Source: Symsagittifera roscoffensis | Lineage: Eukaryota > Xenacoelomorpha > Acoela > Convolutidae | DNA: 64,000 nucleotides | Direction of reading: 5' to 3' | Assembly (NCBI RefSeq): GCF_963678635.1 | Contig: NC_087062.1 | Span: forward strand, 76,872,349 to 76,936,348 | Part shown: one piece after another, positions 10,396-20,900 of the stretch | Layout: every line of letters starts with the position of its first letter | Position numbering within the stretch: the stretch's first letter is position 1 | The notes under the pieces: model-generated | What the model was told of the DNA's origin: nothing | Databases searched by the model: none | Seen by the model: the letters and a program-made list of their open reading frames with translations, nothing else | Program-made: the position numbers and the translations under genes

Positions 10396-11045
10396 AATCA
10401 TTGCCCAGTTGTAGTACTTGAAAAACCATGCATATGGTTTTTCAAGTACTACGTCAACAACGATAGCCTATTACAGTGCAAGTAGCACAGAAGGTTACGG
10501 CCATCGTCTTAAAAAAACACACAAAAAAAATCTTTTTCAAATTAGCGTAGTTTTTCTTCTTTGTGGTGTGAGAAAAGGATCTGAACGAAAAATTAGAGAT
10601 TAAGCATTTTCGTCATGGTACAGTGAGGAAATTGAAAAACCATTATTAAAGAAAAATTACCAGAAAAACGAAAATAAAAATTAAAACTTTCCATTTTCAG
10701 ATTTATAATTTTTTGAAGTTTTTGATTTCAAAAAAAAAACACTTAAAATTCTAAAAAACACATAACTTGAAGAAAATTATGTTACAAAGTTCTAAATTGC
10801 TCTATCCTAAGCTTTTAAGCCATTAAAATAAGCTATTTTAAGCCGTCGGTGGCTTTATTCTATGCAGACAGACATTTGAAAACAACTTCAATATCAGCAG
10901 TCATTTTTTTAAAACCTACAAATCGGGTATACAACTTATAAATCAGTTTTGAATCTATTGTAAACAAAGAAATTTTTCAAAACAGCAAAAACTAGGACGG
11001 CACAATATCGGAAATTAAATTTTAAAAAAGAATCAAAAAATAATA

Positions 11046-11290
11046 CCACGAGGCAAAGCGAAGCTTCGCATCCTTTGCAATTCAAAACATACATAAAATG
11101 ACACACTAGCCGACAGGAAGCAGAAATAAGAACCGTAGAAAACGAAATTAGAAAAAAAAATTCTATCATTGTATTGATTTTGCCTTAAATAAATTTTTTT
11201 TTTCAGAAAATATGCCAAGAAAGACGATTGAATGTTAAAAAAGCATGTTACCTTATCAAAAAGCGGTAACAAAGCCGATAGTTCCAGAGC
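11046..11290. repeat. Dispersed repeat A, copy 3
   Basis: GAGGCAAAGCGAAGCTTCGCATC head, then an ATAAAATGACACAC block, a long A/T stretch and AGCGGTAACAAAGCCGATAG, colinear with copy 1. Confidence 0.6.
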
Positions 11291-11489
11291 AGACACACGC
11301 AGCGCAGTAAAAAAATGACTACGGTTGACAGAAAATGAAAAGACAAATCAATTTTGAAAAAAAAACCTTCAAAACATCTTTTGTCACAAAATTGCAAAAT
11401 TAAAAAAAATTATAGGAATAAAATTACCTGCACCATTACAACCTTTACAAAAAGTTTTTTAAATGCTTAAAAGAAACCGAGCCTTTCTG

Positions 11490-11606
11490 CAGAACCTAAG
11501 CCAACAAAAATAAGCAGACCCGAAAGTCTAATCGAAAAGTTCAGTTTCCACAACAAAAAAAGATCCCAACTGGAATCGACTCTCTGGGATTTATAGTCGC
11601 AAGCTT
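11490..11606 (-). repeat. tRNA-SINE-like repeat split by element E1
   Basis: Body (CTAAGCCAACAAAAATAAGC, AAAGATCCCAACTGGAATCG) and part of the tRNA-like head match the copy at 5546-5715. The head is interrupted at 11606 by E1 and resumes at 25480, after the AGCTT duplication. Confidence 0.5.
11602..11606. other. Target-site duplication of E1, left
   Basis: AGCTT immediately left of the LTR, repeated at 25480-25484 immediately right of the other LTR. Confidence 0.85.
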
Positions 11607-11964
11607 TGTAATGCACTGCTTTTATTAATTAACCCGCATGGTTTCTAGATGTTATTGCATGTTATTAACTGGAGTTGATTTAGCAGTATCTCAATACGGA
11701 CGCATGGGCCCCGACAGCATGGATTCTATCTCTATCACTTTCTCAGCTGTTTGAATTTAACTTTGGTTAGTAAACTTTATTACTTTCAGCTAGCTCGATA
11801 TTCAATATTATGTCCCAACTAATAACTCACTATTTACTTTTAATAAACACTAACTTGTTCAACTGCATGCTTGGGATTTTAACATTAATAATTTATGACA
11901 TCAATTTCTAATATAGCACTTATTTCATGGCTATCAATAGCGTGCCATTTATGGGTACGCTACA
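11607..11964 (-). repeat. E1 3' LTR (358 bp)
   Basis: Starts TGTAATGC and ends GCTACA on the plus strand (TG...CA ends). By eye it is identical base for base to 25122-25479. Confidence 0.95.
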
Positions 11965-12618
11965 CTTACACTGTCGAATTATTTCCTGGCGACTGTTATT
12001 AGCATCGGGGTTACAATTTAAATACAGTATCTACATAAAATTTGGTGAGTTTCTAACTTCAAACTGTAGTAATTTCATTTAGTTGCATTTCAAAGGGAAA
12101 CTGCAATGTTAAAAGCATAATAAATTTTAGGAACGAATTAAAAGTTATACGGTATGATTCAATTTCAATAATTTTAAAACAATTTAACTCAATAAATTTT
12201 CTATAAATTTACTTTTATAAATGGGTAAATAACAAACTAAACCGGCTTTAAATTAGGTTAGGCACAGGGTTAAAGCTGGTTGATGTACACCAAATGTGCA
12301 TAAAATAAAGGTTTTAAACTATATACACTCAAATGGATTGGTTCTGTTATCAAATTTACATACACGAATTGTGTATTAAAGAAATTTTAACTTTACAAAT
12401 GTATAAAATTAAGGTTAAACAGGTAAGTTTAAATTAGAACTTGAGTTCAGGGAAAATAAATAGTGCTGCTAGCACTTATGAGATTCAGGTTACAATTAAG
12501 CCACCACTTGAGTCATAGAATCAATGTTTGGGAACGTCATGGTCAATTAAATGATATAATCAGTGTCAGTAATGAAAGATGAAATGGCAACTTATTCGCA
12601 TCTCAGTCTTCCTATACT
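11965..12618 (-). other. E1 3' untranslated region
   Basis: AT-rich, without an open frame, between the env-like frame and the 3' LTR. The bases touching the LTR are not a clean polypurine tract on the minus strand, which is unusual; the plus-strand primer site is not evident. Confidence 0.6.
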
Positions 12619-13833
12619 TCAGGTCGTCTCCTCGTTGTATTGAGCTCCTATTTGGATAGAAGGAGGTTTCACACCTAAGATTCCTGTATTAGGAGTCAGT
12701 TTCATTCCTCCGCTGTAGTTTCGTGAAGTCTTTCCTTGGTGTGATGTCGTTGAGATTTCGCCCATTGATCTCGTTCTATTCATGTCTATTCTGCTTCCCT
12801 GCATTGATAGTGTCTCGTCGTTTAGTACTGCATCCTCCATCTGTCTGTGATGTTGTGGTACTGCAATCGTGTCGTCAATTACGTCTAGAATCGTGTATTT
12901 ATTCTGCCATTCCGCTCGTGTTTCCATAAGTCTAGCTGTTTTTTCATCTCTGTCGCGTTCATCAATGTCCATTGCGACTACTGGCTTTATTCGTATATCT
13001 CCATAAGCGGTCTTTAGAAATTGTGGGGTTATGTCTCGAACTGCTTTGAATCGATGAAAAAGATAAGTGCACAAACACTGGAGTAGTGTGCTTCCGATGA
13101 AAAGTATGACGGTCAGTGTCAGTGAAAGTTTTATTGGTACATAGCTTTCGAGTTTCTCTGTTAAGGTTGGTTTCAAAAGTTTCATTCCGTCGGCGATTGG
13201 TTTTGAGATCTCGTCCAATTGTTCCATGTTCGTGACTATTGGGCTGTCAATAAGTTTTATTTTCACTTGTTCCAAAAGTCTAATTCCGGCGTCCGTTTTT
13301 GATTCGAAGTATGGTAACTCATTAATTTCCGGAATTGTAGAGAGTAGGTGTTCCAATGGATCAGACAGTGTGACATTGATTCGTCTTGCTGGAATTTTGT
13401 CACAACTTTCCAGATCTGGTCTGATCTTGATATTTCTAGTTGTTAATTGCGTCCTGCAATCCAAAGTAATGATGCAAATGTTGCATCCTGAATGCTCTCT
13501 GCGGGATGGAGTATGAACCTCATGCAGGTTGTACTCCCACAAAGAGATTGACGAAGAGGCTGATGTGATTAGCCAGATACCGTATCCCAAATTCGTGGCT
13601 CGTTCCGGCGTAGGCAGAATGACTTTTTCCGTCTCACAGACCGTCAAGGCTGCTACAGGGTTTGGCCAGAATAAGTTAGATAGACAAGAGGATCTGCTCA
13701 TCTGTGTCTGCATGGTTTGATGACAGATCCTATACCTTGATGAACCGAGGCATTTCTCGTGTGAGCACTGAGGTTTCCATTCCGTTCTCAGAGACTGCGA
13801 AGTAGTCTCCCTCGGTCTTCCATCTGATTGCAT
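12619..13833 (-). CDS. env: E1 env-like, C-terminal half (transmembrane part)
   Basis: This 404-codon frame overlaps the end of the upstream env frame by about 100 nt in a different frame. From about residue 46 it looks like the continuation of an envelope ectodomain: cysteine-containing segments, an N-glycosylation site (NVT) and a single strong transmembrane segment (about 235-259, SLTLTVILFIGSTLLQCLC) followed by a basic and then long cytoplasmic tail. The first ~45 codons are probably not used. Whether the two halves are joined by splicing or frameshifting, or are separated by a mutation, cannot be decided from sequence. Function by family: membrane fusion glycoprotein of env-bearing gypsy elements. 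Homology to a named env family is inferred from layout only. Confidence 0.6.
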   Translation of the reverse strand: MQSDGRPRETTSQSLRTEWKPQCSHEKCLGSSRYRICHQTMQTQMSRSSCLSNLFWPNPVAALTVCETEKVILPTPERATNLGYGIWLITSASSSISLWEYNLHEVHTPSRREHSGCNICIITLDCRTQLTTRNIKIRPDLESCDKIPARRINVTLSDPLEHLLSTIPEINELPYFESKTDAGIRLLEQVKIKLIDSPIVTNMEQLDEISKPIADGMKLLKPTLTEKLESYVPIKLSLTLTVILFIGSTLLQCLCTYLFHRFKAVRDITPQFLKTAYGDIRIKPVVAMDIDERDRDEKTARLMETRAEWQNKYTILDVIDDTIAVPQHHRQMEDAVLNDETLSMQGSRIDMNRTRSMGEISTTSHQGKTSRNYSGGMKLTPNTGILGVKPPSIQIGAQYNEETT

Positions 13834-15070
13834 CCTTCTGTCCCGGCTGTGGCATCGGGATTAAATGAGCTCGATAAACCGAAAAGACAGTTAGACTGGA
13901 CGACATCGGTATCGCTAGTGTCATTAGCAGGCCTTCATCAACTGTTACAACATCTCGAAGCAGTTTTGCGTCATAGTACGAGTGAAGCTCGGTTGTTGGG
14001 ATGGCTAGAGTCAGTCTGTCCGTTGCGTCTTTTTGGCTGTCGTAAACTGAATTCAGGATTGCTATCAGAGAGTCTCTGGGGACCAATGACATCGTGAGTC
14101 TCTTGTCTAAAAGCGTAGGGATGGCATTCATAATGTTCGTCTTAAAAGCGTACAGCGCTGCCCTGTAACTCTTGACATCTGAGTACAGAAGAGAGAGGAG
14201 AGAGGCTGCAGTATCAAAATTGAAATTCAATTGTTGATTCGAGAACAGGTACTGATCACAATCGCGCAAGATTTCGAAGTTGTGCTGTATGACCTTAAAC
14301 TGGTCTTCGATCACTTTCCAATTTTCCTGCTGATTTTGGATCATTTCCTGCTGGATGGCATTAACTTCCGCGAGTTTGTCAGCAACCAGAAAGAATTTTT
14401 CATTGACCTGTTCTTCAAATTCGACTACGTGGTCTGTCAGTCGAGTAGTGAACTCATGTAGTTCCTTGATGTTCTGTGCATTGGCGCGGCTGTTGTCTTG
14501 ACAAGTGCCAAAGATTCCCAATAGTCCGCAACTTGATGAGTCGTCCATGAAGATTCCTGGTCCGAAAAGTCCGATTCCTGCGATGGCGGCTAGTTTTGAC
14601 ATTATTCCTCGTCTTTTTCGTGATTGATCTTCGTCATTTTCGTTGAATAGGAAATGAGAGGTCTCAACTTTGATAGTCGAAACTTCTTTTTGTGCTAGTT
14701 GTATTTCAACCTGGAGCTTTTGGAGCATCCAGTCGACATTGAAAGAATCAACACTGGCGTTGAATGTCTTCGCGAAACTGAGTTTACAATCTGTTGATTT
14801 GGATTTCCATTTCGTTGACAAGATGGAAAGAAGTTGCGTTACATTATCTTGGATCGTGAAATTGTAACTTGGGAATGGAACTAGGAATTCTGCGTTGATA
14901 AACTTTTCGGCTAGTAAGATCTGACTATCTTTATGAAAAATTATTCCCGTCTTCAAAGCATCTTCATATTCGCTCGCATAAGATGTGTTGGCAAGAAATA
15001 CAAGAACAATGAGGGTGGTGGCTTCGATCATGACTATTGACGTAGACTTACAGCTAGGATGATGATTCAT
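13730..15070 (-). CDS. env: E1 env-like glycoprotein, N-terminal half
   Basis: A 446-codon frame with the layout of a class-I-like fusion glycoprotein: a hydrophobic signal sequence (about residues 14-33, after the second Met), N-glycosylation sites (NFT, NVT, NAS), a furin-type cleavage site RKRR at 151-154, then a Gly/Ile/Leu-rich fusion-peptide-like stretch (155-175) with a Cys pair (about 181 and 190), then a long heptad-like helical region (195-270). No transmembrane segment is present in this frame; it lies in the overlapping frame 12619-13833. The start overlaps the stop of the 106-aa frame by 17 nt. Such genes let gypsy elements form enveloped particles. Confidence 0.7.
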   Translation of the reverse strand: MNHHPSCKSTSIVMIEATTLIVLVFLANTSYASEYEDALKTGIIFHKDSQILLAEKFINAEFLVPFPSYNFTIQDNVTQLLSILSTKWKSKSTDCKLSFAKTFNASVDSFNVDWMLQKLQVEIQLAQKEVSTIKVETSHFLFNENDEDQSRKRRGIMSKLAAIAGIGLFGPGIFMDDSSSCGLLGIFGTCQDNSRANAQNIKELHEFTTRLTDHVVEFEEQVNEKFFLVADKLAEVNAIQQEMIQNQQENWKVIEDQFKVIQHNFEILRDCDQYLFSNQQLNFNFDTAASLLSLLYSDVKSYRAALYAFKTNIMNAIPTLLDKRLTMSLVPRDSLIAILNSVYDSQKDATDRLTLAIPTTELHSYYDAKLLRDVVTVDEGLLMTLAIPMSSSLTVFSVYRAHLIPMPQPGQKDAIRWKTEGDYFAVSENGMETSVLTREMPRFIKV

Positions 15071-15374
15071 AAACTATTGAGTAGTTGGTGTTTTGGAGTC
15101 CCAGGAAGGCGTTTGTCTGTAATTCAAAGTTGATGTTTTCGAATTCTGAGATCGTATTGAATCGGCAAGTAACTATCATACGCGAATCACCCACTGAGTA
15201 GGCAATGATAATCAGGATTAAATGATCTTCACAAGAGTACACTGAGTGAACTTCACCTGAGTAATTCAGATGGGGTTCGCCAAAACCGATTAGATCAATG
15301 TTGTAGGGAATTTCCGACAATAATTCTGAATTCTGAATTGAGTGCACTAGATTTTGAAATTCTTCGCTATTCAT
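15054..15374 (-). CDS. E1 small ORF of unknown function, 106 aa, before env
   Basis: ATG at 15374, stop overlapping the env start by 17 nt in another frame. The protein is acidic and beta-rich looking, with no membrane segment; a central hydrophobic LILIIIAYSV stretch is short. The tight overlap suggests co-translation from the env transcript or an accessory protein. I do not recognise it. Confidence 0.5.
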   Translation of the reverse strand: MNSEEFQNLVHSIQNSELLSEIPYNIDLIGFGEPHLNYSGEVHSVYSCEDHLILIIIAYSVGDSRMIVTCRFNTISEFENINFELQTNAFLGLQNTNYSIVYESSS

Positions 15375-15692
15375 GAAGTTGTTTAAAATGGTAATTTCTG
15401 AAGGCTTATATTTTGTTCGGTTGTCGTCAGGTCAAACTTGTCAAAATATAATTCGTTTGTCGAATCCATTTGGTGGGTGTCGTGGCATTTACTTTGTGCC
15501 AAATTGTACCAAATGAACAGGATGTTTGGTGATCGTTCCAAATTGGTAGAAATATGGTTTTCGGTGACATTTACTTTAAGAATGGTTTATCGGGTTTATT
15601 TGTTTGGTTGTTTGTAAATATATCTTGAACTTTATATTTGAATATCGCCAGTTTGATTGAACTTAACATCGCCGCTTTGACTGAAAATAAAA

Positions 15693-16004
15693 ATGCAGCT
15701 CCAATTGGCTCTAGAACTTCGTGCCCAGTTCATAATTGATTTTTGGGTGGACGATCTTCCAAAAAATGTGTCTGAGGCCGTTGAAGATTTGATTATGGAC
15801 AAGATATGGGATTTAGAAGTTAGGTTGGCAAATGTGTTGGCTAGGTATTTGGACGATTGGGTGTTTTATGCATCCTTGACGTCATACGGAGTTCCACACG
15901 TGACGTTGTTCTTCGCCGATCTCAACAATACGTTGATAACATCCCTAAGTTCGCGCGTACCGGCCGAAGTGATGTCCGCTGTGGAGCAGGTGTTAGAGGG
16001 TTAA
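15693..16004 (+). CDS. Candidate antisense ORF in E1, 103 aa
   Basis: ATG in an AAAAATG context on the strand opposite to gag, pol and env. The protein is compact and well balanced (mostly helical, acidic, with DDWVFYASLTSYGVPHVTLFF in the second half, of which no residue run is low-complexity). It lies in the only part of E1 that lacks a sense frame, so it is not a shadow of a coding gene. A GTAAGT donor follows at 16041 and acceptors at 16093 and 16173. Function unknown; it could be chance. Confidence 0.35.
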   Translation: MQLQLALELRAQFIIDFWVDDLPKNVSEAVEDLIMDKIWDLEVRLANVLARYLDDWVFYASLTSYGVPHVTLFFADLNNTLITSLSSRVPAEVMSAVEQVLEG

Positions 16005-16183
16005 GAATGGTACAAGTGTCAAAATTCAAGTCATGCATGTGTAAGTTTGTATAAGTAGACAATAAGTGAATAACTGCTTTCTGTTTGTTTTAGCTTTAAA
16101 CTCTTTTAAATTGAGTGTCAACAGGTAAAATGTACTTGAGTTGGTCTGAATGTTAACTAAGATATTTTTTCAGTTGTTGAAAA

Positions 16184-16597
16184 ATGTGCTTTGTTGTTGC
16201 TTTTGGCAACACTTCTGTGTTTTGTTGCCGTAATGGCAGTTACGTTGTTTCTGCCGCTGGGCCTTTGTGGTCCCAGCGTTCTGCTGTGTGCCCTCCCTTG
16301 GCGGAGAGTGAGGCTGCTGGGCCCTGGCTTGTGTGTGTGGCCGTCTTCGTAGCCTGGGTGCTGCTTGTTGTTGTCGGGTGTGTGCTCTTTCGCCGGCGGT
16401 GAAGTAGAAACAAAATAAAACTGAGTTACGTGAACTCTCAATAGAATTAGCGGAATTTTCACGCTTTTTTTTTTCTATTTAGTACTGTTGGCGAATTTAA
16501 TGCATCTGAGGTGAATGGTGAGTTGGGTCCAAGGGCTGTAAAAAGGCTCCGTTCAGATTCACCTCATTATTATGAGTCGTCTGATGACTCAAGTTGA
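16184..16597 (+). CDS. Candidate antisense spliced membrane-protein gene in E1
   Basis: Two exons, 16184-16398 and 16483-16597. The first encodes a Cys-rich N-terminus and one strong transmembrane segment (about residues 47-69, LVCVAVFVAWVLLVVVGCVL) with an Arg-rich stop-transfer. An 84-nt intron (GTGAAG donor at 16399; T-rich acceptor TTTCTATTTAG ending 16482) keeps the frame open for about 37 more residues, an acidic/serine tail ending at TGA 16595. Two upstream mini-introns (16041-16093, 16125-16173) also have good GT-AG ends and would lie in the leader. An in-frame TGA just before the ATG fixes the start. No homology is recognised; RNA data are needed. Confidence 0.3.
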
Positions 16598-17570
16598 GAC
16601 TGGACTTATCAAACTCTTTCAACTTTTGTAATCAGAGTCATTTCTTATGTATATCTTCAAGTTAATATATGATTTCTGTACTCAAAACGCTCGCTAATGG
16701 TGTTAATATCAATCCTGGTTAACCGTACGCTAGCGTCGTGAGGTTAGGTGACTTAAAAGTGAGTTATTATCAAGGTTTTTTCTTGGGACACGGCCCAATC
16801 CTTTGGACCGGAATAGGAAAATTTTTTTTCTTCAGATTTGTTCTAACCATGCTAGATCGACGGGGAAGGGTCGATAACCTACCCTTGTTGGAGAGTTTTT
16901 TGACCTAAAGTTATTTTTTCGGAAGTTATCGATTTTCAAAGTCGGGGATTTTCGTGTTTTTTCCGGTTTTTCCGATATTCTGGGCATTAGGTGTTGTCAA
17001 AATTCGCTTTCCTGCACTCATTTTCGCAATGTCCCTTTGGTCGCTGTGCAGTGTGAGCGTACGGCCCCAGTAAGCGTGTCTGATTTTATTTTTAAGGACT
17101 TTACGACTATTTTTATTCAGTCACTTTTTCTCAAATTTTCATTTTTTAGCGTTTTTATCTAGTTTTTTCCGTCTTTTTATCTCGGTGAATGTTGCTGCTG
17201 TCCCAGTAACCACCCAAGTGAACGGGGGGAGTGTATACGGGCTGCTCAGGTATTTTGTTAAGTTTTTTGCGCATCAATTCAAGATATTTTGAGAATTTTC
17301 CATAATTTTCGCAGTAAAACGCTTTTTTCATTTATTATAACTCTTCAATGAACTGTTTGAGTGGTGGTTTTTGGAGTGATGCCATGGAGATGGTGTCATC
17401 CAATGTGCTGTAACATGATCGCTCGACCGTATACACAAAATGACATTTTACATTTTTGTTCTAGAATTCAAGAAGAGACTACTAAACTGTGTCGTCTTCT
17501 TCATCAGGTCGTTCAGATTTTGCTATCAGATCACTGTTGAAGTAGCGTATTAAGCAGGTTAGGTTTGTGG

Positions 17571-17997
17571 TTACATGTAGAGATATACTTTGATATCCGT
17601 GTTGTAAAAGACGTCCGCTATCATCTGATAAACTATTTCAAAACTGAGTCCGTCAAGTCCGCATCCGAGTTTTGGTAATGCAATTTCCTTTATTCCGTGA
17701 CGATTTAGCTGCGCTCGTAGTTGACACAAGCTGACTGACAGGTGATAATACATTGGTTTTTCAAAATACAGATTTTTTGTGATCAAATTATAGATGAATT
17801 TCTTGTCGGTTGGTTCGAAATATGCGATCGAGGATCCTATTTGGGGGTTTTCGATAGACAAAAGCGATGATTTGATTTCAGGGTAGGCCGCTGCTATCTG
17901 TTTTGCTAATCCTTTACCCATCGCGAAATCGCTCGATACGCAATGTGCAATTGGGCCAGGGAATCTGAGGATATCACCACTTCCGATGACAATGTTC
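17571..17997 (-). other. Macro domain (TARG1/OARD1-like) at the C-terminus of E1 Pol
   Basis: About 140 residues. It starts with GDILRFPGPIAHCVSSDF, where the family has GDLxxxPxxxxLAHCIS, followed by the MGKGLAKQI helix. Then come IYNLITK (Lys at the position of the TARG1 catalytic lysine), KPMYYHLSVSL, and ALPKLGCGLDGL with the catalytic Asp of the GCGLD loop, ending DIKVYLYM. TARG1 removes ADP-ribose from glutamate/aspartate of modified proteins. Both catalytic residues being present suggests an active ADP-ribosyl hydrolase; this is inference from motif conservation. Confidence 0.85.
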
Positions 17998-20900
17998 GTC
18001 GGTGTTTCGATTGAATTTAGAGTAGATGGTCCTTGTCCATCCTCTGTTTGGTCATTACGGTTTTCGCTACGTCGGTGTCCTAATAATGACTGCTTCGCAC
18101 GCTTCACACTATTTTTTATCACGTTTCCTTTTTCTTCGCGATTTAAACTTAAGTTTTCGTTTGCGATAGCGGCTTGTTCTTGGATCGACTTTTTTCGCGC
18201 CGCTGCGTTATGTCGTGACGTAAATGTGGTTGGTGCCTTTTCATGTCCTCCGAGCGTTCGCATTCCGTATCGTCGTACTATTAACGGTGGTGGTGTGATT
18301 TCACGTTGCTGGACACGTTTATTAAATTGTACTTGTTGGGCGTGAATTCTGTCACGTGCTACAAACGCGGCCTGTCGTTGAGGTCTCTGGTTTTCTGTTT
18401 GTATAGGCTCCTGTTCTTGGAAGAGCAAATCAAGATTGAGCGTATCATCATTGTTTGGCTGTGCATCCGGGTCTGGAAACTGGATATCGCGGTGTGGATC
18501 TTCATTATCGATCTGCTCGTTAGCTTCGTCTGCAGGTGGTGGTGCCACGATGGGTATCGCTGGTGCTACCACTGGGTGTGGCGCAGGAACAACTGGTGGC
18601 GGCGGTGGTGGTGGTGGTACTACAGGACCTGGTGCTGCTCCTAGTGGCACGGATAGCTGTACACTTGATGGACCTTGAATCTGCGACGGCTCCTCCGTTG
18701 TAGGGTTATGAAAATCTTCGAGTAATTGTGGTATGCATTCGTCAAAAAGTTCCGGTTCGCCTCGATACTTTCCCAGCGAGGGGTCTGTCATAAACGTGGT
18801 CGGGTCAAGATTCTCCAAATCATCTGGTGCTTGCTGAGGCACGATTGGTTTCAATCGAATTCGGTGAACACATTGTGTATAAATAGTTCCAACTTTTCTT
18901 ATAAGATAATTCGAATTTGTCAGTACTTTTTCGACTCGATAAAGTGGTATCCAGACTTGTTTGGAATGGCTTCCGAATTCGGATTGAGTTGTCAGTTTCG
19001 GGTTAAGAAGTAAACAGAATGCGTGAAGATTGAGTGGTTGTGCTAATGCTTTTTGGTCGTAATATCCACGATAGCGTTGGTATGCATCAATTATATTTTG
19101 TTTGGTCTCTTTGAACTTCTCTAACATTGCATCCTGCAGAGCGGTTACAAAATCTGATTCGACTGAGATTGCTTCTAGTGCTTTGGTTGAAAATCGAAGA
19201 TCTAAAGGTTTGATTGGGTCTCGTCCATGGAAGATAGCACTAGGGCTACATCCAATTGATGAATAGTACGATGTATTGTGAATAAATGTTGCTAATGGAA
19301 CGTACTTATGCCAATCAGACCATTGTTCGTTTGTATTGAGTTTAAGGATCCTTTTGAGTGCTCCATGGGATTTTTCAACAAGTCCAATTGTCTGTGGATG
19401 CTTTAAGGTAGCATGGCTCACTTGGATTTCCAACAGCGATGCAAGTTCGTGCATCAATTTCGACGTGAACGTTGTTCCGAGGTCTGCTAGAATTCGTTTC
19501 GGTACGTAACTATGAGTAAAGAAGATTTTGGTCAGTTCTCTTGCAACCGTATCGGCTGACACATTCGTAAGTGGCATTGCGAAAAGGTATTTAGAGAATA
19601 CGTCGATTCCCGTTAGGACAAATTTATACACTGGTGACTGGAATGGTCCTACGATATCAATTTGCATCATTTCTCCTGGAAATGACTGCAATGAAGATAT
19701 CGGTTGCAACGGCGGTGTTTGGTACCTGCTCGAAGATTTTTTCAATTGTAAGCAAGTAAGACAATTCCTTATTATGTTCACGAAAAATTCTGTGAATCCT
19801 GGAAAGTAGAATCGTTTTCTAAATTCCTCCAATGTTCTTCCCATGCCAATATGTCCTCCACTAGGCGAATTGTGTAGGCGATACACAACTTCTTGCCACA
19901 GGTGCTTCGGTAGACAGTATTGCAGGTACTTAACTTGTCCAGTGTCATTGAAAAATTTTCTATAAAGAATTGCGTCTTTGAGTTCGAGTCGGTTGATTTG
20001 TTTAGCATATTTTTTCCGTCGGCTACTAGCATACTTCAGATCTGGTATCTTGTTTTCGGTTATCCAGTTCTTGACCTCCTGAATATCAGGGTCTTTTTCT
20101 TGCTCAAGTTTGAGATCCAGTGGTTCGCTTCTGTCACTCAAATCCGAAAATAAGTCTGCAGGGTCTGAGTAATCAATTGCTGATATTGTTGGTCCGACTA
20201 ATCGTACAAACGCTTGCGCCTCCAGTTCGTCAGAATTTTCGATTTTATTTTGTTTTAGCATGTAAGTCTCAAGAAGACCCAGCGACTCTAATTGTTGGCG
20301 TATTTCATTGGTCATTACTACTTGGTCGGAGAATGCCTCTTTTATCTCTATCGAATTGAGTGATGCATCCGGTAATTTTGCCGTTGAATCAATATGTATT
20401 TCGCGGACCGGTATTTTATCTGTTAAGCGTAGGGAAAGAGATGCATTCGGGTCAGTCTGCATGCGTGATAAAAAGTCGGCTGCATAATTTGCTTTGCCTG
20501 GTATATGTGCTATGACAATATTAAATGCTAAAACTCGATCTAGGAAGTTCCAAACTGATGGTGGTATTGATTTCGATTGAAAAAATGACGTTAGACTTCT
20601 GTTGTCTGTCAAAACTATAACGGGTTTTGAGGCGCCCCATATGAAATGTGCAAAATGATCTAGGGCAAAATATAAGGCTAGGAATTCTTTATAGTAAATC
20701 GAGAATTTGAGCTGTGGTTCGTTAAAAAGTCGTGATCCAAAAGAAACAGGTGCATACGTCTTTGTTTTGCCTTTATTTTCTGTATTTACATAATCTTCGA
20801 CCATGAGGACGAATCCTGTTCCATGGCAACTCGCGTCACAAAGGATCACATATTGTAAGTCAGGTTTTGGTAGTCTTAACGTTATGGTTGTTGCTTGCAA

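Larger units (their letters stand above)
9250..11606 (-). other. TBCC intron, left remainder, repeat-filled
   Basis: Contains repeat B as three adjacent copies (about 9340-10395), a copy of the 3040-type repeat (10537-10650), repeat A (11046-11290) and half of a tRNA-SINE-like copy (11490-11606). No exon is seen. Confidence 0.75.
15375..17570 (-). other. E1 pol-env spacer, 2.2 kb without a sense ORF
   Basis: No useful minus-strand frame between the pol stop and the 106-aa frame. The plus strand instead contains a 103-codon frame and a possible spliced membrane-protein frame (15693-16597). The remainder (16600-17570) shows nothing I can identify. Confidence 0.6.

Noticed and set aside
16157-16462. 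Minus-strand 101-codon frame in the E1 spacer.
   Set aside because: Low-complexity, His/Thr/Ser-rich composition with no motif, opposite the more protein-like plus-strand frame; support is weaker.
17986-18678. Plus-strand open frames opposite the proline-rich part of E1 pol, including a Gly-rich one.
   Set aside because: They are antisense shadows of a low-complexity coding region.
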